NCBI RefSeq assembly: GCF_017304615.1
Contig: NZ_JAFKLZ010000003.1
Location: 248,001 to 312,000 of the forward strand
DNA length: 64,000 nt
DNA from: Sphingomonas sp.
GTDB taxonomy: Bacteria; Pseudomonadota; Alphaproteobacteria; Sphingomonadales; Sphingomonadaceae
Direction of reading: 5' to 3'
The notes beneath the pieces were generated by a model, which was given only the letters and a program-made list of their open reading frames with translations, made no database searches and had not been told where the DNA came from. The stretch's first letter is position 1. Each line of letters begins with the position of its first letter. Below are positions 34,951-43,442 of the stretch, piece after piece. The translations under genes were made by a program, and so were the position numbers.

Positions 34951-35607
34951 ATGTCACTCCACCCGATGCCTTTCACGCCGATTGCGCCTGCATCGCTCAT
35001 TCACCAAGCAGATGGGGTGTTCTCGATCGAGATGAGCAAGGCCGACCCCCACGTCATGCACCTGGTGATGGCATGGAAAGGGACACGTATGCTGTGGACC
35101 AGACACTTCGGCGACCTCGCTGACCGCGACGCAGTGCTCGGCCGATTCGTCAACGGCGGGTTCGATCTGGTTTTTCTTGGGCGCGTCACCGCCATCTTCG
35201 GACCGACCACGATCAACGCCGCCGTCGACAAGCTCGTCGAAGAGGCCAGCGAATCCCGACGCGAGGCGGCTGAGGCCGCTGCGCGGCGGCAGCGTGACCG
35301 GCACATCATCAATCTGTACGCGCCCAATACCAAGCGCGGCTATAAACTCGAGCTCCGGCGCAAGGGCGAGCCGGACGCCGAATGGTCGGTGCGTTACGAC
35401 CGCGCTATCGAGCGCGATCGCCTGTGCGATTGGGTGCGGTGGCAGGTGCCGCGCTTTGCCGAGTTTCTCAAACATGCCGAGAAGCGTGGCGGCGAAGCGC
35501 TGACCCGCCTGTTGACCGACGAGATGTTCGAGACCGAGCGGCGCGTAAAGAAGGAAGGTCGCGGCGCCGGTGGCATGCGGCCGTTGCGGATGTGGCGAGG
35601 CGACTGA
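34951..35607 (+). CDS. Hypothetical protein heading the AAA-UBL-E1 operon
   Basis: A 218-aa protein of no recognised family. Features seen: an N-terminal globular part (PADPHVMHLVMAWKGTRML-like strands), a charged helix near residue 90 (EEASESRREAAEAAARRQRDR) and a beta-rich segment (INLYAPNTKRGYKLELRRKG). Its stop overlaps the ATG of the ATPase gene by one base, so it belongs with the ATPase, ubiquitin-like and E1 genes that follow. Confidence 0.65.
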   Translation: MSLHPMPFTPIAPASLIHQADGVFSIEMSKADPHVMHLVMAWKGTRMLWTRHFGDLADRDAVLGRFVNGGFDLVFLGRVTAIFGPTTINAAVDKLVEEASESRREAAEAAARRQRDRHIINLYAPNTKRGYKLELRRKGEPDAEWSVRYDRAIERDRLCDWVRWQVPRFAEFLKHAEKRGGEALTRLLTDEMFETERRVKKEGRGAGGMRPLRMWRGD

Positions 35608-36488
35608 TGAACGATCTCACGCCCTTCCGCCCCGCCACCCCCGCGATGATCGTCGGCCGTTCAATCGACGATGGCCCGGCACCCTTGGGCTTGAGCGAGC
35701 CGTTCGCGTTGCTCGGCGGCGACCGGCTGGGCCCAGACGGCATTCCGTTCGAACTCATGCACGAGCATCAGCCGGCGTTCCTGCGCTCGGTGACCGCGAC
35801 GTGCCAAGCGCTCGTCGCTTCAGGCGGTACTTGGTTCCGTGCTGCACCGATGTTACTCACCGGCCCGCAAGGGTCGGGCCGGACCCATGCCGCACGCTGG
35901 TTGGCGCAGAAGGCGGGTGTGCCGCACGTCGTGCTCAACCTGAGCGACCCGCTCATCGCGGGCAGCATCGCGTCGTCCGGCGACGTCGGCGAGGCGCTAT
36001 GGGCGACGCCAGTCACCGTCGCGATGGCGGCGACACGTTGTGCCAATCCGGTCGCCACCGTCATCGGCCTCGACCGGGTCGGCGACGATGTCGCCAACGG
36101 GTTCGCCGCGATGGTCGATCCGGCGACCTGCCGATCGTGGAGCGAGGACCAGCTCGAGATCATGATGGATTACGGTGAGGTCAGTTGGGTCATCCAGTGC
36201 GATAGTCTCACCAAGGTGCCGCCATCCTTGTGCGAACAAGCGGCGCACATCGCCTTCACGAACTTCCCACGCGGGACAGCGACCACGGCCGCGCTGTCGA
36301 TCATGCTCGAAGTGGTCCATGATCTCGGACTCGACCCGGCCAATCCGGCGCTCAACTGGCCGCAGGTCGAGCGGCGTCTTGGCGGTTATCACGGCAGCGC
36401 CAAGCAACTCTACCGGGAGATGACCGACGCCGTTCGCTGGGCCGCGCGCGGCGAAGAACCCGACCCCGATTTCGACGTACCGTACTGA
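35607..36488 (+). CDS. AAA-like ATPase with altered Walker A
   Basis: A 293-aa protein resembling AAA+ ATPases. The P-loop is GPQGSGRT at residues 86-93, with arginine in place of the nucleotide-binding lysine, and the expected Walker B is reduced to VIGLDRVGD, without a catalytic glutamate. Sensor-like segments (VSWVIQCDSLTKVP, an AHIAFTNFPRG run) remain. It may bind ATP weakly or act as a structural subunit. It sits one base from the upstream gene and 21 bases before the ubiquitin-like gene, so it is probably part of the same system. No peptidase domain is fused to it. Confidence 0.65.
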   Translation: MNDLTPFRPATPAMIVGRSIDDGPAPLGLSEPFALLGGDRLGPDGIPFELMHEHQPAFLRSVTATCQALVASGGTWFRAAPMLLTGPQGSGRTHAARWLAQKAGVPHVVLNLSDPLIAGSIASSGDVGEALWATPVTVAMAATRCANPVATVIGLDRVGDDVANGFAAMVDPATCRSWSEDQLEIMMDYGEVSWVIQCDSLTKVPPSLCEQAAHIAFTNFPRGTATTAALSIMLEVVHDLGLDPANPALNWPQVERRLGGYHGSAKQLYREMTDAVRWAARGEEPDPDFDVPY

Positions 36489-36509
36489 TCAACTCGAAGG
36501 AGAACAACG

Positions 36510-36886
36510 ATGACGACGCTTGCCAAATCCCTCGCCGACCATCGCCTGTCTGCTGACCGTCCCATGCACGATCCGGTGCCCCGCACGCGTCGAATCTCTA
36601 TCTCGTCGGCGAAGCCGAACGCTCCACCCAGGCGCCGGCCGCGCCGGCCGGACGGACCTCGATCCAGATCAACGGGCAATGGCATGCGCTGCGCGGCCGC
36701 ACTGCGACGTTCGAGCAACTGTTGCGATTGGCATTCCCGACCCGCCCGCTGGCGACGCCCGGTGCGGCCACCGTGTCGTTCCGCAGCGGGATCGGCCTGC
36801 GCCGGAGCGGGCTGATGACCCCGGGCGATGTTATCGAGATTGCCGATGGCCTCGTGGTCAACGCCGACGCGACCTACGCCAGCTGA
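36510..36886 (+). pseudogene. Ubiquitin-like (multiubiquitin-type) protein, frameshifted
   Basis: The ATG at 36510 (AAGGAG upstream) opens MTTLAKSLADHRLSADRPMH, and the frame is lost at the CCCC run 36579-36582. In the frame one base back, coding continues with HASNLYLVGEAERS and a beta-grasp domain: SIQINGQWHALRGR, TFEQLLRLAFP, VSFRSG, MTPGDVIEIADGLVVNADAT, ending at TGA 36884-36886. The ending pattern G-x-L-x-PG(D/Q)-x-(I/V)-x-(I/V)-x-DG-x-(I/V)-x-N-x-x-x-T is typical of bacterial multiubiquitin-type proteins. A fifth C would restore one protein of about 125 aa. The E1 gene starts two bases after. Confidence 0.72.
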
Positions 36887-36887
36887 T

Positions 36888-37658
36888 ATGGCCGCCGATA
36901 ACATCCAGACCGTCGTGACGAGTCCATTCGTCTACGAGGACACTGCCGCGACCCGGGCCGGGATCGCGGCGGTGTCGGCGCGGCTTGCGGGCGGGAGGAT
37001 CGCGATCATCGGGTTGGGCGGCACCGGCTCCGAAGTGCTCGACCTGATCAGCAAGACGCCGTGCGAACGCATCCTGCTATTCGATAGCGACCGCGTCGAA
37101 CAACACACTGCGTGGCGCGCGCCCGGCGCGATGTCGTACATCGATACCGTGGCCGAACGGCACAAGGTCGAACACTACGCCGAAGTGTACGGTCGTATGC
37201 ACAAAGGCATCCGCCGATATGCGGAAGATCTCAACCCGGATAACGCCTATTTGCTCGACGACGTGGATTTCGTGTTCGTCTGCGTCGACAGCGTCCGCGC
37301 CCGCGCGGTCATCATCCCCGAGCTCGAGCAACGCGATCTGCCGTTCATCGACTGCGGCCTCGGGCTCCGGTTGGTCGACGATCGCATATTGGGACAGGTT
37401 CGCGTGACGACCAGCACGCCGACGATGCGCGCGCACGTCCGCGACAACGGACGCATCCCGATGACGGGCAGCGACGACGATGAACTCTATCGCAGCAACA
37501 TCCAGGTCGCCTGCCTCAACCGGCTTGCAGCCACGCTGGCGGTCATTCAGTACAAGCAATTGAGAGGCTTCTACGCCGACACGCAGGCTGAATATACCTG
37601 CGTTTATTCGGTCGACGGTAACACCATCGTCAACGCGGACCAGTCGGCGCCGCGATGA
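36888..37658 (+). CDS. ThiF/E1-like adenylyltransferase for the ubiquitin-like protein
   Basis: A 256-aa E1-type enzyme. The nucleotide-binding Rossmann motif is IIGLGGTGSE (residues 40-49), followed by the acidic ILLFDSDRVE (D66, D68) and VFVCVDSVRAR and FIDCGLGLRL; cysteines at 132 and 156 are candidates for the thioester-forming residue. ThiF/E1 enzymes adenylate the C-terminus of a ubiquitin-like protein, and the coding of one just upstream strongly supports that pairing. No E2 or JAB peptidase gene was found beside it, so conjugation could be minimal or finished by unrecognised neighbours. Confidence 0.85.
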   Translation: MAADNIQTVVTSPFVYEDTAATRAGIAAVSARLAGGRIAIIGLGGTGSEVLDLISKTPCERILLFDSDRVEQHTAWRAPGAMSYIDTVAERHKVEHYAEVYGRMHKGIRRYAEDLNPDNAYLLDDVDFVFVCVDSVRARAVIIPELEQRDLPFIDCGLGLRLVDDRILGQVRVTTSTPTMRAHVRDNGRIPMTGSDDDELYRSNIQVACLNRLAATLAVIQYKQLRGFYADTQAEYTCVYSVDGNTIVNADQSAPR

Positions 37659-37668
37659 CGATGCGATG

Positions 37669-38502
37669 CTACCGCTGTTGCAACAGGAGCGCACCGCTGG
37701 CGGCGAGACGGTAGATGTCGGCGACCTCGCGTTCCGTCGCGCGCCACGGGAACCGAGGATCGGCGCCGCGTGGCACGGAGGCCCAGGCGGCTTCTGGGAC
37801 CGGCGCGAGCGGCTGCCAGACGGTTTCGAGTTTGACGATCGCGTCGTCGCCGTCGTTGCGCACCCCTTCGACCATGACATCGAAGTCTGCCAAGAACGGA
37901 TGTTCGATGATCTCTGCGGCGCGCCGGCGATCGTTCCGGGTCGGGTCTTTTTCCAGCGCGGTGACGATCGTCTCCGGCAAATGCTGCCGCCGGAGCCTAA
38001 TCGTCGCTTTGTCTCCCAGCACCGCGACGGCTGGCACCCGATGCGACAGCTCGATCCGTTCGGCCACGGCCTGGCCCCCACTTACGCGGATCTTGACCGC
38101 CATGTGACCGAGTTCGCGCCGCGCCCGCCGCGCGAAACGGCCGAAGATCGGGGCGGTGCCCACTTGATCAGTGAGGCTCAAGGTCTTGGCCAGGGCGCGG
38201 TCGGTCCGCGACCAGGCGAGCCATTTGGCGAGCACCGACGATCCCGATACCAGCCACAGCGGCACGCCGGTCTCGCCCGCGGCGTCGACCATCGCGGTGG
38301 CGCGCTCGAACGCGATACGCGCTTCGATCGCCGAAGCGAGTTGCTCGAAGGCGTGAGGCGATCCGTCGCTAATCGCGATGGTCGTGCCGCCGATGCTTGC
38401 GTCAATACGGTCTTGATCGTCAATGATCGCGACGCCCGTCGGATCGACCATCGCTATCATCGCCTCGACGATCGCGTGCGGCGTCTCGGGTTTGCCGCTC
38501 AT
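37669..38502 (-). CDS. Hypothetical protein, convergent with E1
   Basis: A 277-aa protein of no recognised family, read towards the E1 gene (ten bases between stops). It has two regions: an N-terminal one with VAIIDDQDRID and WLVSGSSVLAKWLAW, and a C-terminal one with IIEHPFLADFDVMVEGVRND. The start at 38502 is preferred for its upstream GAGG, but ATGs at 38529 and 38535 are also in frame. It is divergent from the operon starting at 38644, and the shared motif copy 2 lies between. It may be a substrate or regulator of the adjacent system; this is a guess. Confidence 0.6.
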   Translation of the reverse strand: MSGKPETPHAIVEAMIAMVDPTGVAIIDDQDRIDASIGGTTIAISDGSPHAFEQLASAIEARIAFERATAMVDAAGETGVPLWLVSGSSVLAKWLAWSRTDRALAKTLSLTDQVGTAPIFGRFARRARRELGHMAVKIRVSGGQAVAERIELSHRVPAVAVLGDKATIRLRRQHLPETIVTALEKDPTRNDRRRAAEIIEHPFLADFDVMVEGVRNDGDDAIVKLETVWQPLAPVPEAAWASVPRGADPRFPWRATEREVADIYRLAASGALLLQQR

Positions 38503-38590
38503 TTCGGGGTGACCTCGGCCATCGCGCATGGCCATAGCGCGGTCGCACGGTCGTTGCCCACCATCGTCGGATATTTGCCGAAATCGACGC

Positions 38591-38602
38591 GGTTACATCG
38601 TC
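38591..38602 (+). promoter_or_regulatory. Shared motif GGTTACATCGTC, copy 2 (operon at 38644)
   Basis: A perfect 12-base copy beginning 53 bases before the ATG at 38644. The divergent gene at 37669-38502 also starts nearby, so either or both could be controlled. Flanks differ from the other copies, so the conserved core itself appears to be selected. Confidence 0.6.
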
Positions 38603-38643
38603 ACGGCAGTTTTGCCGCGTCACGCTGTCTTTCGGAGGCAGCC

Positions 38644-39504
38644 ATGGCAGATGACGTTCCTAAAAACTATCCAGCATTGATCGCGGCGATCGACGACGAA
38701 ATCGCCCAGGCGCGCGGACTCGTTGCCGGTGCGAAAGCGCAAATCCTCGCGCTCGATGACGAACAGGCGGCGCTCGGGCATCACCCTCATTATGCGATCT
38801 ATCGTCATGGCGGCATCGCCGCCGTGCGCGACATGGGTGTCGCGCACATTTTCGCGCATGCCGGCTTCTACCGGCTGCCATATGAAGAGGCGATCGCGCG
38901 ACTGGCCGATGCGCGCCACGAAGTCGATCACGACTGTCTGATCATCGCATTGAAGTACGTCTGCGAGAGTGATCCATTGCTTGAGATCACGGGCCTCGCC
39001 TGGCTGGAAGAACAGGATCTGCTCAAACGCGGTGGTCTCGACCCGTTTTGGGTCAAGCGGCCTAAATTAGGCTTGGGATATCCGGCGAAGCTCCATGCGC
39101 TGACCGCAGCGGACGCTGAGCCGCATCGTGGCCTCTATACGCTGACCCCGTCCGACCTGCGCGATCGCTTCGCCGCGGCCACCGATACGCCCGACGACAC
39201 GTTCGGTGATCTGCTACCGATGGTGATCGCGGCCGGCGGCGCGGCGCTGGCGGCGATCGGTGGCGCGGCGAGTGAAGCGGACGCCGCCGATCGCTATCGG
39301 GCAAACTGCGCCAGCTTCGCCGCACACCAGCGCGCGACCGGTGATCGCCGCTGGCGGTGGAAACCGCCTCTCTCGCGCCAGGGGCACCACGCCCGGACCA
39401 TCGCTGACCTCAACGAAGTTCCCATGCCCGCCGAGCGCACCCGCGGCCACGCGGCCAACTGGCTCGACGACAACGGCGCCAACCCACGGTTCCGGGAACG
39501 CTGA
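38644..39504 (+). CDS. Hypothetical protein, first gene of unknown operon
   Basis: A 286-aa protein starting at the ATG at 38644 behind CGGAGGCAGCC. Residues 1-60 form a charged helical start (LIAAIDDEIAQARGLV, DDEQAALGHHPHYAIYRHGG); a His-rich stretch follows (GVAHIFAHAGFYRLPYEEA), which could bind metal but matches no known catalytic pattern. The C-terminus is basic. No family was recognised. It is the first of a same-strand run of five or six genes carrying the shared motif upstream. Confidence 0.6.
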   Translation: MADDVPKNYPALIAAIDDEIAQARGLVAGAKAQILALDDEQAALGHHPHYAIYRHGGIAAVRDMGVAHIFAHAGFYRLPYEEAIARLADARHEVDHDCLIIALKYVCESDPLLEITGLAWLEEQDLLKRGGLDPFWVKRPKLGLGYPAKLHALTAADAEPHRGLYTLTPSDLRDRFAAATDTPDDTFGDLLPMVIAAGGAALAAIGGAASEADAADRYRANCASFAAHQRATGDRRWRWKPPLSRQGHHARTIADLNEVPMPAERTRGHAANWLDDNGANPRFRER

Positions 39505-39506
39505 TC

Positions 39507-39797
39507 GTGGCGCGCATCATCATCACCGAGGACGGCCGTGAGAAGATCGTTACCGACATCGCACCGTACCGCGCCGAGCGCAAGGCGGTGTTGGCGAAGC
39601 TCGCACCCATCTACGACGGGTTCGAAAAGGGTCCGGTCGACGCACTCGCATCGCGCGAGGAGGAAATCGTCGATCTCGCCAATCGTTACAACGAACTCAC
39701 CGACCTCATCGAGCGGTTCGACGAGGCGACAACGCGCCGCGCCAACATCCTTGCCGGCTGGGAGATCGTGAAGCAGCACCGGGCTGACGGCGCATGA
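39507..39797 (+). CDS. Hypothetical coiled-coil-like protein, 96 aa
   Basis: A 96-aa, charged, mostly helical protein (AERKAVLAKLAPIYDGF, ANRYNELTDLIERFDEAT) that begins two bases after the upstream stop and overlaps the next gene by four bases. It has no recognised family. Coupling on both sides makes it likely to be a subunit or antitoxin-sized partner of the large protein that follows. Confidence 0.55.
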   Translation: MARIIITEDGREKIVTDIAPYRAERKAVLAKLAPIYDGFEKGPVDALASREEEIVDLANRYNELTDLIERFDEATTRRANILAGWEIVKQHRADGA

Positions 39798-42172
39798 TCC
39801 GCGCCCTGCTCGACGCCGACGTCCGTATGCTGAGCGCCGCGCTGATCGCCAACGAGGCGATCGGTCGACCTCATCTGATCACCGCGACCGGCCGCTCCGC
39901 GCCGAGCCGGTACGCGATTGTGCCACCCGGGATCGGCGCCCGGTTCGCCCTGATGCCCGGCGTCGACTTCGACGACGTGACCGACGAGCGCCCCGGTGGC
40001 GGGTTCGTCGGGGGACGCTTGTCACGGTTCGCGCCCTTCCTCGACGCGGACGCGTCCGCGTCGATCGGCCCGTTACAGGTCACGTTGCGTCCGATCCCGA
40101 TGACCCGCGACGCGATCCTGCGCGAACTGCGTATGTCGGCTGGTCTCGCCTGGGCGCCGGGTGCGCTATACGCATTGGTCGGCTGGGAGGACGAGTGGGT
40201 CGCGGCGTGGGCCGACCGGTTGCGCGAAGACGGGCTCGAGGCGCGGCTGATCATCGCGCACGCGCAAGCGATGCTGGCATTGCGCAAGATGTGGCTGGCG
40301 GTGGTCTGGAACGCACCCAGCCGCCCGGTATCCGGCCATCTCGCAGCGACATCGGGCGCCGTCGCCGTCGGCCGGGCGCTGATCGACGTGATCGCGGTCA
40401 TCGAGCGCCTGCGCCGCGCCGCCCGGGACGACGGCGGGACCACGACATACACCGACCAGGCGATCGCCCGGCTGGTCGCCGGGCTGCAGCACGTCCTGCG
40501 CCATCTGAAGGCAGCCGACAACAGCAATTCGCCCGACACCATCGGGCGCAAGCTGCGGCGGACGATAAAATGGGCGAAAATCCTGCTCGACGCCGTCGCG
40601 GTGTTTTCGGTCGGTCCCGAGCCGCTTCGCCAGCGCTGGTATCGGCTGAACGCGGCGTTGAAGAAGGTCACACCGAGTGACCATGCGGGGCCGCTCGAGC
40701 CCCTGCTCGCCCGGATCGCCGCCGATCTCGAAGAACTCGGCTGTGCCAATTTGGGGTCGCGGCTGCAGGCGACTGGATGGCGTGCGCACATCCGGCGCAC
40801 GCTCCACCGGCTCGGCGAACCCGACGTCGCCGTCCGGATGGCGCGGCTCGACCGTGTCCGCGGCGACCTCATCTACACCCTCGCGATCACCGGGCGGCTC
40901 GAGCGACTATACGATCTGTTCCCGTGGTTGGCAGCGCCGCACGGCGCGTTCTCGGGTTGTGCCGGCGGCGCGCTCGGTGCGCTCGCATCGCTGTTCGAAT
41001 GCGGCCGGATGATGCAGCTAGCGCGCGACCTCAAACGGCGACTGAACGATGCCGAGGCCGGTTGCTCCACGGTCGCGCGGCTGACGTTTAGCGAGATGCG
41101 CGTCATCCTCGCCTCGTCCACCGCGACGTTCGTCGCGGTCGATCGCGGCCACGCGGCGGGCGCCGAATTGGTGCGACAAGGATTCAGCCACGCCACCGTC
41201 CAGAGCGCGCTCGCCGGCTCGATTTTTGGCCCGCATGCCGCGCTGACCCACGCGCAGCAGGCGCGCCTCGGCTGGAACGACGCTGCCGCCTATCGCGATT
41301 GCGCCCGCACCGTCACCGCGACGGAGGCGGTCGGTGACAGCCTGCCGTTCGCCCGCCGGGACCATGACGACGACGTATCCCGTCACATGGGGATGACGGT
41401 CTTGCGCCTGATCAATGCCGGTATCTGCTCGATCTTCCCGACGATGGCGCTCGAGCCGCATCGTGCGCTCGCCGAGGATGCGGCGCGCAAGGCGGGCCGT
41501 CCTCGCGCCTTTACGATCAAGCCGGATGAAGCACGTGTCGCGATGCAGGACGCGATGCTCGCAAGCCTCGATCGCGATCCCGCGCCGGACGCACCGCTTC
41601 ACGACGGCATCGCCGATAACGCGATCCCCGACGACGATCGCTTCCACGAAGTGGTCCGAGCGCAAAATCTACAATCGGGGCCGACGCGCACATCGTCCGC
41701 ATTCGACGGCCATCACGTCGGTCAGGGGCGCCGGCGCGTCGCGTTCAACGAACCCGTCAACAGCGATCCGCGCGGCGAATTGCTGCGCGCGTTGATCGAC
41801 GAGACCCGACGCTGGAGCGAGCCCGACAAGCGCAGCGACCGTCGCGCCCCTTGCGACGATCTGCTCGAGGACGTCCTGCGCGGGCGGGCGCCGCACCCGC
41901 TCGCACAACCGGTCTCGGACCTGTTCCTGCCGATATTGTGGTTTGCGCCATACATAGACCAGCCGTTGCTCGGCTGGATCGGAGCGGGTGCGCCGGCCGC
42001 GCGTGGCTGGTGTGGCGGCCATGCCGCGGTCAGCGTCGAGGTCGGACGTGCCCATGCTTGGGCGCCGTCGCTTTACGCTTATCCGTTCCTGCACGGTCGC
42101 GACGACCGGATCGCCTGCCACCTGTTCACCGGCAGCTCCCCGATCACCTGGGATCTCGGTCATGCCCGATAA
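39794..42172 (+). CDS. Large unknown protein, 792 aa
   Basis: The largest unassigned protein of the element. It is Arg- and Ala-rich throughout, with an N-terminal strand region (ALYALVGWEDEWVAAWADRL), a long helical middle and C-terminal segments WFAPYIDQPLLGWIG and GRAHAWAPSLYAYPFLHG that look folded. No Walker, nuclease, protease or membrane motif could be identified, and it is not repetitive. It overlaps the small gene before it, suggesting that both function together. It deserves structure prediction; no function is proposed. Confidence 0.6.
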   Translation: MIRALLDADVRMLSAALIANEAIGRPHLITATGRSAPSRYAIVPPGIGARFALMPGVDFDDVTDERPGGGFVGGRLSRFAPFLDADASASIGPLQVTLRPIPMTRDAILRELRMSAGLAWAPGALYALVGWEDEWVAAWADRLREDGLEARLIIAHAQAMLALRKMWLAVVWNAPSRPVSGHLAATSGAVAVGRALIDVIAVIERLRRAARDDGGTTTYTDQAIARLVAGLQHVLRHLKAADNSNSPDTIGRKLRRTIKWAKILLDAVAVFSVGPEPLRQRWYRLNAALKKVTPSDHAGPLEPLLARIAADLEELGCANLGSRLQATGWRAHIRRTLHRLGEPDVAVRMARLDRVRGDLIYTLAITGRLERLYDLFPWLAAPHGAFSGCAGGALGALASLFECGRMMQLARDLKRRLNDAEAGCSTVARLTFSEMRVILASSTATFVAVDRGHAAGAELVRQGFSHATVQSALAGSIFGPHAALTHAQQARLGWNDAAAYRDCARTVTATEAVGDSLPFARRDHDDDVSRHMGMTVLRLINAGICSIFPTMALEPHRALAEDAARKAGRPRAFTIKPDEARVAMQDAMLASLDRDPAPDAPLHDGIADNAIPDDDRFHEVVRAQNLQSGPTRTSSAFDGHHVGQGRRRVAFNEPVNSDPRGELLRALIDETRRWSEPDKRSDRRAPCDDLLEDVLRGRAPHPLAQPVSDLFLPILWFAPYIDQPLLGWIGAGAPAARGWCGGHAAVSVEVGRAHAWAPSLYAYPFLHGRDDRIACHLFTGSSPITWDLGHAR

Positions 42173-42225
42173 GAAGGCGCGAGCCCACACCCTTTCCAAC
42201 CAACCGACCGATGGAGGCTTGCACC

Positions 42226-42762
42226 ATGTACGCGATTTGCGATGAGATGTGGAACAGCGTGGACATCTACGGTCCGCAAGGCGAAATCGATCGCTTCAAG
42301 CGGCTCTTCATTGGGCCGGCACCCGCCGGCAATCGGTCGCGCAGCACGATGGCGTTCAAGCTGGAAGACCTCAGCGCCGAGTATGCCTGGAACTTCAGGG
42401 AGCTGGGGCCGCATGAGCACGGCATGTACTCGTTCGCGTTCGATACCCTGGCGAATTTCCCGGATTATGCTTTCGAGGAGCTGACCGGGATCTTCCCGAG
42501 GCTGCATTTCGACTGCGAGTGCATCGCCGATGACGATCACCGCATGGGATATGGCTGGTTCAACACGCCGCCGGGCGGCCAGGATTTCCGCGACGATTAC
42601 AACGTGCCCGAAGACTATTGGAACGGTGGTATCGGTAAGCGCGCCGAGCCCGAACTGCGGCGGCACATGATGGTGGTCGACGCGCTCCGGCAGCGGCTGC
42701 GCGACGAAGAACGTGGCGGGCGCGGGGCGACACTGCGAAACGTGGCTGACGACCCGCGCTGA
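42226..42762 (+). CDS. Api92/DUF1281-like protein (paralogue 1)
   Basis: A 178-aa protein from the ATG at 42226 (GGAGG upstream). The layout WNSVDIYGPQGEIDRFKRLF at the N-terminus, then FP.LHFDCEC and MGYGWFNTPPGG, matches the Api92-like ferredoxin-fold family (DUF1281), often carried by plasmids and phages. The function is unknown; the fold suggests nucleic-acid or protein binding. A second, clearly related gene lies at 43439. Confidence 0.7.
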   Translation: MYAICDEMWNSVDIYGPQGEIDRFKRLFIGPAPAGNRSRSTMAFKLEDLSAEYAWNFRELGPHEHGMYSFAFDTLANFPDYAFEELTGIFPRLHFDCECIADDDHRMGYGWFNTPPGGQDFRDDYNVPEDYWNGGIGKRAEPELRRHMMVVDALRQRLRDEERGGRGATLRNVADDPR

Positions 42763-42809
42763 TCACCGCACTCCAGCACCGTTTACCAATCGACGAACAA
42801 GGACCAAGT

Positions 42810-43442
42810 ATGTGGCTTTGGGACGGCACCGACTGGCAAGAGAGCAACGGGGAAGCCGCATTCGCGGATGCGGTCAGACGTGCGTTCATCAGCGCGAATC
42901 CCGTGCTGACCACGCAGATGCAGAAGTTCGTTGCTGCCATCTCGATCGCGCTCACGAACCGCAAGAGCAGCGATCTGATCGCCCCCGAGCCGTTTATCGA
43001 GGGCGGGTTCACGCCGTCCGATGACGAACGCGACCTCATTTGCGAAACCGTGCGCCGTGACGGGCGCGATATCGTCCATATCTGCTTCCGCACCAGGGAG
43101 CCGTTCACGCCTACGGGCTTGATCGTGGTCGCTTATCGGGATGGCGATACGGTCCGGCTGCATTCGCGCACTTCGCTGGTCTGGGTCGCGAAAGACCGTT
43201 GCGTCAGATTGTACGGGGTCGAGGACGAGCCCGACCTGAACTGTCATTTCACGTTCCGGCCGGGCGTGAAACTGAGGCGGGGTGATGGCTTTCCCACGCC
43301 CGCCGGCTCGGATGAACTGCGGCAGGCTGCAGACCGGGTCGAGGCTTTGATCACACGCGGTGTGCTCGGCGACGTACGCGACGAACCGCTGGCCTTCTCC
43401 CCCCGACTCGGGCGCTGCGTAGGCGGAAGGCTGCGTCGATGA
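42810..43442 (+). CDS. Hypothetical protein, 210 aa
   Basis: A 210-aa protein lying between the two Api92-like paralogues and overlapping the second by four bases. It has a mixed alpha/beta look: WLWDGTDWQESNGEAAFADAV, DLICETVRRDGRDIVHICFR and VVAYRDGDTVRLHSR. No family was recognised. Its position suggests it is co-expressed with the paralogues. Confidence 0.6.
   Translation: MWLWDGTDWQESNGEAAFADAVRRAFISANPVLTTQMQKFVAAISIALTNRKSSDLIAPEPFIEGGFTPSDDERDLICETVRRDGRDIVHICFRTREPFTPTGLIVVAYRDGDTVRLHSRTSLVWVAKDRCVRLYGVEDEPDLNCHFTFRPGVKLRRGDGFPTPAGSDELRQAADRVEALITRGVLGDVRDEPLAFSPRLGRCVGGRLRR

Noticed and set aside
37669-38502. JAB peptidase or E2 for the ubiquitin-like system
   Set aside because: No JAMM (HxH...D) motif or E2-like cysteine context is visible in this protein.
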